Source: Polyrhizophydium stewartii (lineage: Eukaryota > Chytridiomycota > Chytridiomycetes > Rhizophydiales). From it: DNA of 22,214 bases. The translations under genes were made by a program, and so were the position numbers. The stretch spans positions 1-22,214 of the forward strand of contig JADGIZ010000157.1 in the NCBI GenBank assembly GCA_027604665.1. The letters run 5' to 3'. The notes under the pieces were generated by a model. The model worked only from the letters and a program-made list of their open reading frames with translations, was not told where the DNA came from and did not search any database. Below are positions 1 to 10,700 of this stretch, one piece after another (positions within the stretch are counted from its first letter, which is position 1; every line of letters begins with the position of its first letter).

Positions 1-214
1 CAGCGCGGATCAGCATTTGGTCACGGCGCAGCTCCAGCCCGCAGCCCCGCCCGCCTGCGTCTGCGCTGGTCGCTGACCAAGCCTGCATTCGTCGCCGCTT
101 GGCCCCTGCGACGGTGACGGCGACGGCAACCGCGACCACCGGCTGCCGCCACCCGTGTCCGGTGCCCCGCCCCGTGGCGCTGCCTGCCGCCGCGCTCGCG
201 GCGCCCGCACGCAG
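1..214 (+). other. Probable intron (3' part) ahead of the first visible TM9SF1 exon
   Basis: There is no ATG in this stretch, and the frame of the downstream exon meets a TGA at 74-76 inside a branch-like CGCTGAC. No AG dinucleotide occurs between position 82 and the CGCAG ending at 214, so 214 is the natural acceptor for the exon that begins TAC AAG CCC. It also holds a near copy (163-174) of a C-rich 12-mer found in three introns of the same gene. The missing signal-peptide exon must lie to the left. Seen: stop, branch-like motif, acceptor. Inferred: intron status. Confidence 0.55.
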
Positions 215-2840
215 TACAAGCCCGAGGAGGACGTCATCGTGTGGTTCAACACCGTCGGCCCGCTCGCCAACAAGCAGGAGACGTACGAGTTCAACCAGCT
301 GCCCTTCTGCCTCGGGCCCAAGGAGGTCTCGCACTACCACGAGTCTCTCGGCGAAGCGCTGCTCGGCCTCGAGCTCGTCAACTCGGGCATGGACATCAAG
401 TTTGGCGGTGCGCAGCGGCTGCTCTCGGGCCCCCGCCTGCCGACCAAGCCCCACCACCCTTGTTCGTTGCTGACGTGGCAGCTCGCACGCCTCCCTTGGT
501 GCCCCGCCTCGATGTCGTCAGTCAACGAGACCACAAAGCCGCTGTGCTCGGTCTCACTCGACCGCAAGCAGATCAAGCTGTTCTCGTATGCCGTCAACCA
601 CCACTACTTCTTCTCGGGATACGTTGGTATGCCATCCTGCCTGCTACGCCACCTCCCTCCTCGTTTCTCCCAAAGTCTGTCCATGCGAGATCCGATGCTG
701 AGCCAGGTCTGCCCCGCCTCGCGACGATGCAGATGGGCTCCCGTTCGTCGGTCCCGTCGGTAAGAGCGATCCAAACGCAACGTCTGTGCGTATGAACTGG
801 AAGCTGTACACGCACCACGACTTCGTCATTGGCATGAGCCGCGACCAAATCATCTCGGTCGATCTGGTCGAGTGCGTTATCGCAGCAATAAGACTGCCCA
901 TCCATCCACACGGCCTACTGACGCTTCGACCTGCACGCACGCATGCGCGTGTGTTGTTCCGTGTGCAGGAAGAGCCCCATCCTCCTGGACAGCGACGTCG
1001 AGCCCCTCAAGATCGACTTTACGTACTCGGTGTCATGGCGCGTCGATAGCACGCCGTTTGCTGACAGGTTCAACCGATACCTGGACTCGGACTTTTTCGA
1101 GCATAAGGTGCGGATAGAAGATCATTTGCCTGCGCGTAGACTCTGATGATGTTGACGGCGATACCCCTCTACAGATCCACTGGTTCTCAATCGTCAACTC
1201 GTTCATGATGGTCATTTTCCTTGTCGGCGTCGTCATTCTGATTCTGCTGCGTACGCTCAGGCGTGACTTTGCTCGATACCACAACGAGGAGCGGCTCCTC
1301 GACATGGTGCGGCTTGTTTATGCTCGCACGATATTCCGTGAGTCATTAATCGCTGATGCTCGCTTTGCGTGTATTGCAGGAGCCGGATCTGGGCGACGAG
1401 TACGGATGGAAGCTTGTGCACGGAGACGTCTTCCGAGCCCCACCGCACCTGACGATGCTCTCGGCGTTCACGGGAACGGGCATGCAGCTCGTCATCATGG
1501 CCTTTTTCGTCATCCTTGCCACGATCGCGGGCAACCTCTACGTCGAGTGCGTTCCGCAGGGCTTGTGCGCTGGCTGTCGCGCGTGTGTGGTTTGGTCGCT
1601 TACTTGCGATGCCCCGCCTCGATCAGACGCGCGACCGTCCTGACGGCATCCATCTTCATCTACGCTCTAACCTCGGCCATCGCGGGCTACTACAGCGGCA
1701 GCTTGTACACAAAGTACAGCGGTGCGTGCTGGCTCGCGCGGGCACATGGGCTGCATGGCAGGAACTCTACGTGGGCTGCTGACGCGAACGCGTGCATCTG
1801 GCAGGCAAGAGATGGGTCCGGACCATGTTTGCCTCGTCGCTCCTGTGGCCCGGCACAGTCAGCCTCACCGCGATCGCAATCAACTTTGTCGCCATCTACT
1901 ACCAGACATCTCGCGCCATCCCGTTCACGACCATGGTGCGTCCGCGATGCAATCTGTCCAGTCCAATCGGCTTATCGCGAGAGTTCCGGAGACTGACCTG
2001 AGATGGGATCTGCGCGCGTGTGAACTAGCTCGCGATCCTGTCCATCTGGATCTTCCTCGTGTTCCCGCTCACGCTGCTTGGCGCCATCGTCGGCAGGAAC
2101 TGGGCTGGCACGCCGCACTTTCCGTGCCGCGTCAACCCGATCCCTCGGCCGATCCCCGACAAAGTCTGGTGCGTCCTTGTGTCTTTTCAGCTCTCTTGTT
2201 ATCAGAACCGTCCCTGACCGACGTGGTGCACTCAGGTATGCGGAGCCGACATTCATTATTGCGGTTGGCGGCCTGCTGCCCTTTGGCGCCGTCTTCATCG
2301 AGCTGTTCTTTGTGTTCTCGTCTTTCTGGGAGTACAAGATCTACTACGTCTACGGATTCATGCTGGTGAGGATGCGTGCCATCGCTGCTTGGCGGCGATG
2401 TGTCTGTGTTACCGACCAGCGAGCGCACTGACGCTCGGTTCTCGCAGCTCATCTACCTGATCCTGCTGACGGTCACGGCGTGCGTCTCGATTGTCGCGAC
2501 GTGTGAGTTGCTGCTGCATGCGGCTTGGAGCGGTCTCGCTCGCTGGCAGTCGTGCACCGCTGATACCTGCCGCGCCACAGACTTCTTGCTCAACTCCGAG
2601 GACCACCGCTGGCACTGGACGGTCTTCCTGTCGAGCGGCTCGACGGCCGTGTACATCTTTGCGTACTCGATCTACTACTTCCTGGCCGTCACGCGCATGT
2701 TTGGCTTCTTCCAGACGGTGTGGTACTTTGGCTACACGGCGCTTGCGTGCTTCACGCTCTTCTGCATGCTCGGCAGCATCGGGTACTACACCGCGGACCG
2801 CTTTGTGCGGTCCATCTACTCCAACGTCAAGGTCGACTGA
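215..2840 (+). CDS. TM9SF1: Transmembrane 9 superfamily protein, TM9SF1-type nonaspanin (5' partial)
   Basis: Twelve exons: 215-407, 522-626, 733-871, 969-1107, 1175-1306, 1380-1546, 1627-1721, 1805-1935, 2029-2168, 2236-2365, 2448-2502, 2581-2840. All phases agree and give 561 residues; the family is about 600, so roughly 45 N-terminal residues including the signal peptide are off the window. The lumenal domain carries VGPLANKQETYEFNQLPFC, close to TM9SF1. The first membrane span follows IHWFSIVNS (exon 5), then YGWKLVHGDVFR and eight further hydrophobic segments. Landmarks are LLPFGAVFIELFFVFSSFW and NSEDHRWHW. The chain ends in KVD, the KxD-type COPI-binding/Golgi-retention signal of this family. 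Nonaspanins are endosome/Golgi membrane proteins implicated in sorting membrane proteins and in adhesion or phagocytosis. TM9SF1 is preferred over TM9SF2/4 from the QETYEFNQLPFC and GTPHFPCRVNPIPRPIP regions. Confidence 0.93.
500..511 (+). repeat. Intronic C-rich 12-mer, copy 1 (intron 408-521)
   Basis: TGCCCCGCCTCG, ending 10 nt before the acceptor of the first visible TM9SF1 intron. Identical copies lie in two other introns of this gene (710-721 and 1610-1621), and an 11/12 match is at 163-174. It could be a splicing or polypyrimidine-like element, or a relic of related introns. Confidence 0.6.
710..721 (+). repeat. Intronic C-rich 12-mer, copy 2 (intron 627-732)
   Basis: The same TGCCCCGCCTCG, ending 11 nt before the acceptor of the second visible TM9SF1 intron. 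The intron also has a GATGCTGAG branch-like site upstream of it. Confidence 0.6.
1610..1621 (+). repeat. Intronic C-rich 12-mer, copy 3 (intron 1547-1626)
   Basis: The same TGCCCCGCCTCG, ending 5 nt before the acceptor of the intron between exons 6 and 7. This intron lacks an obvious CTGAC; CTTAC lies just upstream of the motif. Confidence 0.6.
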
Positions 2841-2956
2841 ACAACTCTCCTCCTCTTGCTTGCGATCGACTCGCAATACCAGCGTGTGGCGAGGAGAGGC
2901 GCAGATGGAATGGGAGCGACATTCTTGGTCGGGTTGGATCCGTGGTTTGGCCGCAC
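2841..2956 (+). promoter_or_regulatory. TM9SF1 3' end / HAUS5 upstream region
   Basis: This 116-bp gap lies between two co-oriented genes. It must hold the TM9SF1 polyadenylation site and the HAUS5 promoter or 5' leader. I see no AATAAA and no clear TATA box. An ATG near 2904 is out of frame with HAUS5 and could act as an upstream start. Confidence 0.35.
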
Positions 2957-5590
2957 ATGTCCGAACCGGCGCTGGCTGCCGAGCTGCGGCACTGGGCCCA
3001 GCGCATGGGCTACGGCATCGACACGAGCATCGGCGCCGAGTCGGTTGCGGCCAGCGCGCCTGCGACGGGCAGCGAGCTCAGCGACGCCGCCGCCCAGGAG
3101 TGCGTCTGCATCCCGAGTCGGCGTTCTTGGTGTTGCCGCCGTCGTCTCTGACCAGACGTGGTGCAGGTTGTGCCGCCAGCAGCTGCAGTCGCTGTGGAGC
3201 TTCCTCGTGCAGCGTGTGCGCCCGCAGAGGTGTGGAGGGTGCTGAACTGTGTGCGCCAGCCGTCGGTGCCTTGGGACGCCCGGGCTGACCGACCGCCGGC
3301 CGCACCACACGCATGCCCGCGACGGCGACCCAGCGAGGCGCGGCGCATCCGCAACGTCCTGGCCTTGACGCCCCCGCCGCCCGACGCCCCCGTCGAGCTC
3401 GGCGACCGCGCGCGCCGCCTCGCCGACGAGATGGCTGCGGCGCTGGCCCGCCGCGACCGGTTGGCGGCCGCCGTCGCGCAGGAGGAGGACGAGCAGCGCG
3501 AGCTGCGGCGGAAGCTCGACGACGCATGTCGGTGGTGGTGTCGCCAAAGCCGTGTCGTTGCCACGCCGAGCTGACCGGTTGGGCCGCGCCGTGCACCACA
3601 CACTGCCGTGCAGGCTTCGAGGCGTCTCGCGTACGCAGGCGGGTTGCCGAGAAGCAGCGCAAGCTCATGGTTGCCGACGCACATGCCAAGCGGCTCCACC
3701 AGGAGAGCGCGTTCGTGCTGCACGACGCGCAGCAGTTGGCGCAGCTGGTCTCGACGCCGCGAGACCGGGCTGCCGGACCGGGATCTGGCGCGGCGGTGGC
3801 CGCCACCGTTGACGAGGAGGTCGGAGAGCATGCCCGCTGCTACTACAGATGTCGCCGCAGTTTGCTGATATGGTGGCGGTGCAGGCGATCACGACCGACA
3901 TGCTGCGCATCGTCAATGGTGTCGCCTCGGGCACCACCGAGCAGGCACTCGATCGCGTCAGGAGCGACTCGGCTCGCGTCGATGCGGGGCGGCTCGCTGC
4001 GGCCATCAAGCACGACACCAACCACGACGTGCAGTTTGTCGCCGAGCTTGCCAAGCCAAAGCCCGACGCCGCGCTGGCCGCGCATGCGAGTCGCGGCGAT
4101 CCCTCTCGCCTTGCCGCGGTTCGTCCCATCGTCGCGCGTTCGCCACGATCGGCGCTCGTGCTTCGTCCTGCTCACTCGCCTGCGTCCAACAGGACTTGTC
4201 AAAGCAGCATACAATGCTGTTTGTGCAAACCCAGCAGATCCTGCAAGATAACAGCATGGTCAAGGCCGAGATCGACAATCTCATGGCCGAGCTGGAGCAG
4301 CGGCTGCAGCGAATCAGCCTCGATGTTGCGCCAGACGAGGCCTTGTGCGTTTTTGGAAAGTGCGCACGGATGGAAGGGACGACGCTGACTCTGTTGGTCG
4401 CACGCGCAGAGTCTATGTCGCCGTTGCCGCTGAATCGCACGGCTCGCGCGCAGCACTGCAGGCTGCTCGAGATCACGCAAAGAGCGTCGCTGCAGAGACA
4501 GAGGTGTTAAAGGCCCTCAACCGTGATACCAGGACCGGCCTTTCGACGCAGCAGATGCACCAGCAAACGCGAATCGCCTTTGTGCGTATTTATCTCGCCG
4601 TTGGTTTCTCTTGAGCTTATGGCTGATAGCTCACCCGCTGTCCACCTTGCCAGGAACGAAAGCTTGAGGCGCTGCGCGTCCTTGTTACTGAAACCCAGAA
4701 GCAGATCGAGTTGAACCGCGCCATGATTGCCGAGGTGCGCCGGCGCACACGGGTCGCGGCAAAGCTGTGCGTTGGCTGACTTGCTGCACCGCCGCGCTCT
4801 CGTGAAACAGAACCAGGCCATGTCCGTGGAAATGTCCGATCCTGACGCGCTCTTGATGGTCGACCGTCTCACTCGCCAGATCGAGCAGGCCGGTGGGCGG
4901 CTGTTTGAGCTGTCCAAGAAGACGTCGATTTCCCGCTCCATGGCGGCGATCCGTGGGTAAGTTTGTGATTCACCTCAGCGCAAGCACGATGCAAGTGGAT
5001 TCGGCTGACCTAAGCGACGATGGCAGCAACGGCACGCCGGACGACGAGTGGCAGTGGAGCAACAACGAGCTGATGATCCAGATCCGCAAGCAGAGCGAGG
5101 GCCGCAAGCACAAGTCGTTTGCTGGCTTTGTCGAAGACCTCGAGGCTCGCAAGCGCCAGAGTGCGTGCGCTGCTTGTGGATCTCGCTGGCTGGATTGCGG
5201 GATGGCTGATTGACTCGCCGGATTGATGTGTGCAGAGCTCGTGCGCGACAACCTCCTTGCCAACATGAACCGGCTGAACAAACGCGCCAGGGGGCTGGTC
5301 GACTCTGGACGTGGCATGGCGGATCGCGCGGCAGGTATGCGCTGCTGTCTGCGGCCGCTGTTTCGCTGGCTTCGTTGACGCTGACAGCAAGCGGCGCAGA
5401 GTCGTGGGTCGAGGCGACGCAGCAGTACATGGAGCGCATTGCGCCGACGTACGAGCAGAGCCTAAGACAGGCGGAGCTGTCTCAGAAAGTGATTGCGTCG
5501 ATGGAGGAGCTTGTTGCCGAGCGCAATTGGTTCGTGCACGAGCGGCAGGACCCGTTTGCAGAGGGTCCGCTGGCCGACTTTCGGACGTGA
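2957..5590 (+). CDS. HAUS5: HAUS augmin-like complex subunit 5
   Basis: Twelve exons: 2957-3099, 3167-3229, 3334-3527, 3614-3747, 3849-4118, 4193-4344, 4410-4581, 4654-4734, 4811-4956, 5027-5160, 5236-5334, 5400-5590. The chain is phase-consistent and encodes 592 residues (human HAUS5 is 633). The N-terminus resembles HAUS5: [17 protein letters not shown] matches a helix ending GCWAVEEMGVPV, and [17 protein letters not shown] followed by [12 protein letters not shown] matches the LCLGQGADIWAYILQHV...VKKIRGNLL region. The remainder is almost wholly coiled coil. Augmin recruits gamma-tubulin to spindle microtubules for branching nucleation. Uncertain points: the exon-4 donor could be 3796 instead of 3748, and the acceptor at 5026 was chosen over 5014. 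The family call rests on about 80 N-terminal residues plus length, so another coiled-coil spindle protein is not excluded. Confidence 0.68.
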
Positions 5591-5619
5591 TTTTTCGGAC
5601 AGCCTTGGCCCAAAAAACA
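5591..5619 (+). other. 29-bp gap between HAUS5 stop and the upstream primase ATG
   Basis: This gap is too short for a separate terminator and promoter. Either the two transcription units overlap, or primase really starts at the internal ATG (5920), which would leave 329 bp. No TATA or AATAAA motif is visible. Confidence 0.4.
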
Positions 5620-7635
5620 ATGCTTGGTGGCGACTCGCCTGCCCGCGTGCGCGCAGCAGACAGCACGGCAGAGAGCCCCGCCAGAGCGGCGCTAGCCGAG
5701 GCAGGCACGGGCGAGAAGAGGGCCGGCGGCGGGGTCGACGGCGGCGCCGCGAACGGCAGTCCCGGCCCGCGCAAGCGCTGGGCACGCATCGACTCGGACA
5801 GCGACGAGGGCGACGAGCACGGCGACGATAGCGGCGCGAGGCACAGCGGCAGCCCCGCGCAGGCGAGGCAGCAACAGCCCGCCGTCGTCGACGACCTCGA
5901 CGAGACCGCCCTGCAGACAATGGATGTGGATGCCATCGTTGCACCCATGTGGGTTTCCTGCGCGGCGACAACTTGGGTCTGCTGCACCAGACGCTCACGC
6001 CGACGGTCGCAGCATCAAGCAGGAGCTTACGGCAGACCTCGCCCTGCTGCTGACCATCTTCTACAAGCGACTGTTTCCGTTCAAAGAGATGCACCAGTGG
6101 CTCAGCTATGGCAACGTCGACCCCAACTACTTCACGCATCGCGAGTTCAGCTTTACTCAGGCGTCGGACGCATACATCCGTTTCCAGTCGTACAAGACCG
6201 CCGACGAGCTCAAGAGCGAGATCCTCCGGCTGTGTCCGGTCAAGATCGATATTGGCGCTGTCTACAATGTCAAGGTGAGGCGGATGCATGCCCGCGCGGG
6301 TCGACGTATTCGCGGCACTCTTTCGGCTGCAATCCCCTCTCTGACAACAGCTCGCAGCCCAAGGACGCCCGCGCCGTCTCATCGTCGGCGTTTGTGCCGC
6401 TCGAGCGCGAGCTCGTCTTCGACGTCGACATGACCGACTACGATGAGATCCGCACGTGCTGCAAGTGCGTGCCGGGCTCTTGGCCGATATTTCGTTGTGC
6501 GAGCATGTTGCTGACCTCTAACCGCACAGAGGTGCCGAGGTGTGCGGCAAGTGCTGGAACTTTATGTCCATTGCAATCAAGGTTGTCGACCGCGCGATGC
6601 GAGGTGTGTGCCGCAGCCGCGCGACCGTTAATCGCAGCGCTGAGCTCACCCGATGCTGCTCCGCCTGCCCCCAGAGGACTTTGGCTTCAAGCACATCCTC
6701 TGGGTGTTCAGTGGCCGCCGCGGCGTGCACTGCTGGGTCGCCGATCAGCGTGCACGCAAGCTCACGGCAGAAGCACGCCGCGCCATCGTCTCGTACCTCG
6801 AAGTCGTCAAGGGCGGCGAGAACATGGCCAAGAAAGTCAATCTGCGTGGCGCGCAGATGCACCCGTCGATTTCGTGCGTCGCCTGCCCGGTGTTGGTTTG
6901 AAAGATGGCATGTGCTTGGCGCTGACACTCGGTTGGATGCAGTTCGTCGTACACCATCTGCTCAAAATACTTTGTCCCTGTGCTGCTCGAGGAGATGAAG
7001 ATCCTGTCGACTCAGGAGCGCTGGGCCAAGGTGCTTCAGCTCATCCCCGACGAGTCCATCCGGCGGAATTTGGATGCCGCCTGGAAGAGCCATCCCAACG
7101 CGACCGACACCGAGCGCTGGAACCAGCTCAAAGCTGCGCTCGCACGCGAGCAGGTATGCTTGTCCTGGGTCGTGTCTCCCCATTCCAAAAGCCGCGGGGC
7201 ACTGACGTGCAGCACCGCACCTCCTATCCAACCCAGAAACCGATGCTCAATACCATCTCCCGCGATATTCTGCTGCAGTACACTTATCCGCGTCTGGACG
7301 CGCACGTGAGCATCGGCATGAACCACCTCCTCAAGAGCCCTTTTTGCGTGCACCCCAAGACGGGCCGCGTTTGTGTGCCGATCGACCCAAAGGCGTGCGA
7401 CAAGTTTGATCCATCGGCCGTGCCCACGATCGAGGAACTTGTGCATGAGCTCGACAAGATCCCCGCCGGTGCCGGCAACACCGATGGATCGTCGCGCACA
7501 CCCGATTACGAGCACACATCGCTCAAGCCGTACATTGACATGTTCAAGCGCGACTTTCTCGCCGGCATGGGCGAGTCAATCCGCAGCGCGCTACGCGCCA
7601 AGCGCGAGGATCTCGACAAGGAGCTCACATTCTGA
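5620..7635 (+). CDS. PRIM1: DNA primase small (catalytic) subunit
   Basis: Seven exons: 5620-5948, 6013-6274, 6358-6464, 6530-6603, 6675-6873, 6943-7153, 7213-7635; 534 residues. This is the catalytic subunit of the DNA polymerase alpha-primase complex, which makes RNA primers for replication. Conserved blocks: [28 protein letters not shown], the metal-binding [10 protein letters not shown] (D219, D221), the zinc set C231, C232, C238, C241 in [26 protein letters not shown], third aspartate D423 in YPRLDAHVS, and [15 protein letters not shown]. The first 100 residues are acidic and low-complexity with a basic PRKRW patch. The in-frame ATG at 5920 gives 434 residues, near the family's 420, and may be the true start. 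The first intron can be read as 5949-6012 (GTGGGT donor, preferred) or 5953-6022, differing by a few residues. Confidence 0.95.
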   Translation: MLGGDSPARVRAADSTAESPARAALAEAGTGEKRAGGGVDGGAANGSPGPRKRWARIDSDSDEGDEHGDDSGARHSGSPAQARQQQPAVVDDLDETALQTMDVDAIVAPMWVSCAATTWVCCTRRSRRRSQHQAGAYGRPRPAADHLLQATVSVQRDAPVAQLWQRRPQLLHASRVQLYSGVGRIHPFPVVQDRRRAQERDPPAVSGQDRYWRCLQCQGEADACPRGSTYSRHSFGCNPLSDNSSQPKDARAVSSSAFVPLERELVFDVDMTDYDEIRTCCKCVPGSWPIFRCASMLLTSNRTEVPRCAASAGTLCPLQSRLSTARCEVCAAAARPLIAALSSPDAAPPAPRGLWLQAHPLGVQWPPRRALLGRRSACTQAHGRSTPRHRLVPRSRQGRREHGQESQSAWRADAPVDFVRRLPGVGLKDGMCLALTLGWMQFVVHHLLKILCPCAARGDEDPVDSGALGQGASAHPRRVHPAEFGCRLEEPSQRDRHRALEPAQSCARTRAGMLVLGRVSPFQKPRGTDVQHRTSYPTQKPMLNTISRDILLQYTYPRLDAHVSIGMNHLLKSPFCVHPKTGRVCVPIDPKACDKFDPSAVPTIEELVHELDKIPAGAGNTDGSSRTPDYEHTSLKPYIDMFKRDFLAGMGESIRSALRAKREDLDKELTF

Positions 7636-7647
7636 CCCCCTTCGGCC

Positions 7648-7653
7648 AATAAA
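7648..7653 (+). terminator. AATAAA polyadenylation signal of primase
   Basis: An exact AATAAA lies 13 bases after the primase TGA, in the 77-bp gap between the convergent primase and SMC4 genes. It is the only clear canonical polyadenylation hexamer seen in the window. Confidence 0.55.
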
Positions 7654-7712
7654 TCTATCACCGTCTCGCCACATCTGACTTCAAAATGATCTTAATTGCG
7701 GTTCAGCGGCAT

Positions 7713-10700
7713 CTACCGCTGCTGTTGCTGCTGGGGTTGCCTCTGTTGCTGTTGTTGTACAGCTTGATCCTGCGGCTGCTGAAAATGTGCCATGTTGATG
7801 CGACGCGGGTCGATCGTCACGCTCTTGGATGCATCGCCCGTCTGCACAAATCAGTCGTCAGAAAGGTCACTGCAGCAGCAAGCGCGTCTGCATGTCCCGA
7901 CTCGCGTCGCACCTTGTAGACGCCCACGAGGCGGTCGGCCAGCTCAAACATGTTGTTGCGCAGACTGATGATAACAAACTGCGCGTTCTTGGTGCGCTGC
8001 TTGATGTAGTTGGCCACAATCGAGACATTGCGGAAGTCGAGCGCGGCGTCAATCTCATCCATGACGTACAGCGGCGTCGGCTTGAAGTGGTGCAGCGCAA
8101 ACACAAGCGCAAGAGAGCTCAGAGTCTGCGCGAATACCCGCCCCCGGCAATGGTCAGCACCACACCTGATCGCATCGGACGACCGTCTCGTAGTGTGAGC
8201 CGCACCTTTTCGCCGCCCGAGAGGTTCGCAATGTTCTTCCAGCTCTTCTTGGGAGGCATCACGCTGAAAATGACACCCTCGGAAAAGGGATCAAGACTGT
8301 CAACGAGCTCGAGCTCGGCGTTGCCGCCCATTGTGATCATCTGGTACATCTCCTTGAGCTTGAGCGAGATGGCCGTGAAGCCAGCCATGAACTCCTTGAG
8401 CCGCCGCTTGCGCAACTCATCGTATTGCGCCTTGATCTCCTCGCGCCGCGCAGTGACCGCATCCAGATCGCTCGCACGGGTCATGTACAGCTCCATCTTG
8501 ACGCGATACTCGTTGAGGATGCCAAAGTTTGGCCGCAGCTTCTTAATGTGGGCTGCAGAGCGTTTGTCGCGAGTCAGTAACGGCGTCGCGCGATTGGGAT
8601 GCCGATCAGCGCCCACCTTCCAGGTGCTCAATCTCCTTGGTGGCGTGATTAAAGTCCAGCTCGGCGAGCTCAGCGGGCGTGTAAACTGGCAGCTTGGGCC
8701 GTTCCTCATCCTCCTCGAACCTGCCATTGACCGACGAAAACAATCAGCATCGGTGCATGCGGCCACGGTCGAGCGGCTTCCGCAACATACCCAGTCAGCT
8801 CGTTTGAGAGTTTAGTCAGCTGCTCCTTTGCGGCACGGAGTCCGCGCTCTTTGGCCGACAGCGCCTGCGTGACATCCGTGATCTGAGTCCTGAGCTCGAC
8901 CTGTGAATCGTTGAGCGCCATATCATGTCAGCCAGGGTCACACCTTGCGCGCAAGCACAGGCTGCATTACCTGGCGACTTCGGCTGGCGTTGAGCTCGGC
9001 CACCTTCTCGTCGCGAGCCTCCTTCATCTTCTCAAACTGCTCTGCCATGTCCTCAAGGTGCTGTTGCAAGCGCACACAAGACGCCAGGGTCAGCCGTTTG
9101 CCACACGCTGCGAGAACACATGCGCCCACGCACGTCCTGCGCTGCCTTGACACGCTGGCGAACCTGATGCGCGGCCGCCGACTGGCTGTCCAGGCTGGCC
9201 TTGATCTCGTTAGTCTCGGCGTCCAGAGACTCAAGCTCGGCCTCGCGCTTTGCGACGCTCTTGGAGAGCTTGCGCAGCGAGTTGGTTCGCGAGCTCTTCT
9301 CGGCGCGGAGCTTGGTGGTCTTGGCCTGCAGCATCTTGATCTGATCAAGAAGGCTCTCGACACGGGCGTTTTGCGTGCGCAGCTTGACACCGCCAACCTC
9401 CAGAATCTGCTCCTGCAGTGCGGCGATCTGCGCCTGGATCTTGGCAGCACCAGCCTCGTGGTCGGCGAGCTGCGGCTCGGTTTTTTTGATAGTGCGCTCA
9501 AGCTGCGCAGCGCGTTGCACATCCGCCGGGTCCGGGCCTTGGATGTTTCTGCATGCGCGTCCGACGGGAGGGCAGTCAGCAACTAAGGCCAAAGCCGCAC
9601 AGCAGTGAAAACAAACCGCAGCTTACGTTGACGCCTCGAGGTGTGACTTGGCGTCCGACAGCTGGCTCTGGAGCGAGGCGACGTCGATCTCGAGCTTGGA
9701 AATCTGCATGTCGAGCTCGCGAAGCACCTGCTGGTCCTGCGCCAGCACATGTTCGTATTTTGCGATGCGCGCGGCTGTATCATGCGCCGCCTGCTCGAGC
9801 TCTTCGTGATCACGTTCATACTGAGCGAGCTTTGCAGGAGAGATTTCCTTGGCATCAGCTTGCGCAAACTTGGACGACATGCCGCCGCGCTGCGGCTTGG
9901 AGCCACCGCCAGTCATTGTTCCCGAGGTGTCGATGAGCTGGCCCTGAAGCGTCACGACGCGGTAACGCCTGCGTCCGTATGCGATTCTGTTCGCCTGCGC
10001 CAGGTCATCGGCGACCAACGTGTCCGTGAGGACCTGGTAGAATGCCGGCGCAAAACGAGGCTCTTTGGGCGTGATAAGATCAAACAGGCGCTTGGCATTT
10101 TCCGGCGTCTGGATCGGCGACGTGTTCCAAGCGCGCAGCTTGTCAAGACAGATAAATGTCGCCTTTCCGAGGTTGTTGCGCTTGAGGAACTCGATGCATT
10201 TCTGGCCCGTCTCGACCGTCTCGACGACGATTGCGTCAAGCGAGCCACACGCAGTCGTGACGGCAACGTCGTACATGTCGTCAATCACACCGAGATCTCC
10301 AAGACGGCCCTGGATCACCATCCGCTCCCATGTAAGCAAGAGATGGAGCGTGGATTGGCGGTTGACGCACCACTCACGCAGATGCCAGGCAGGTGGCCAG
10401 CTTGGGCCTCTCGAAGCAAGCTGGTGTGGATTGTGCTGCGCGACTGTGCCGCCTGGAGAGCCACGCGTACGTCGTCACACTTTCGGCGCGAGACATCGAG
10501 AGTCGCCTTAATCGTTGCATCGTCTTTCTTGGCGCGCTCGAGCTTGGCTTGCGTCTTGGCGACAGCTGCTTGCGAGGCCTGCTGCTCTGCGCGCACGGCA
10601 GCCAGCTCAGAGAGCTTCTCCGCGAGCGACTTCTCGGCTGCCTGTACAGCCGCGCGCGCTGCCTCGAGTGCACGCTCGCCCTCGCCCATGGCCTTTGTAA

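Noticed and set aside
2816..3831. Long minus-strand open frames of 240-270 residues opposite HAUS5
   Set aside because: They are Arg/Ala/Ser-rich antisense shadows of GC-rich codons with no recognisable domain, opposite a phase-consistent gene.
5311..7635. A single 774-residue plus-strand open frame over HAUS5 end and primase
   Set aside because: It runs through introns in this GC-rich DNA; primase homology switches frame at each intron, so the long frame is only partly coding.
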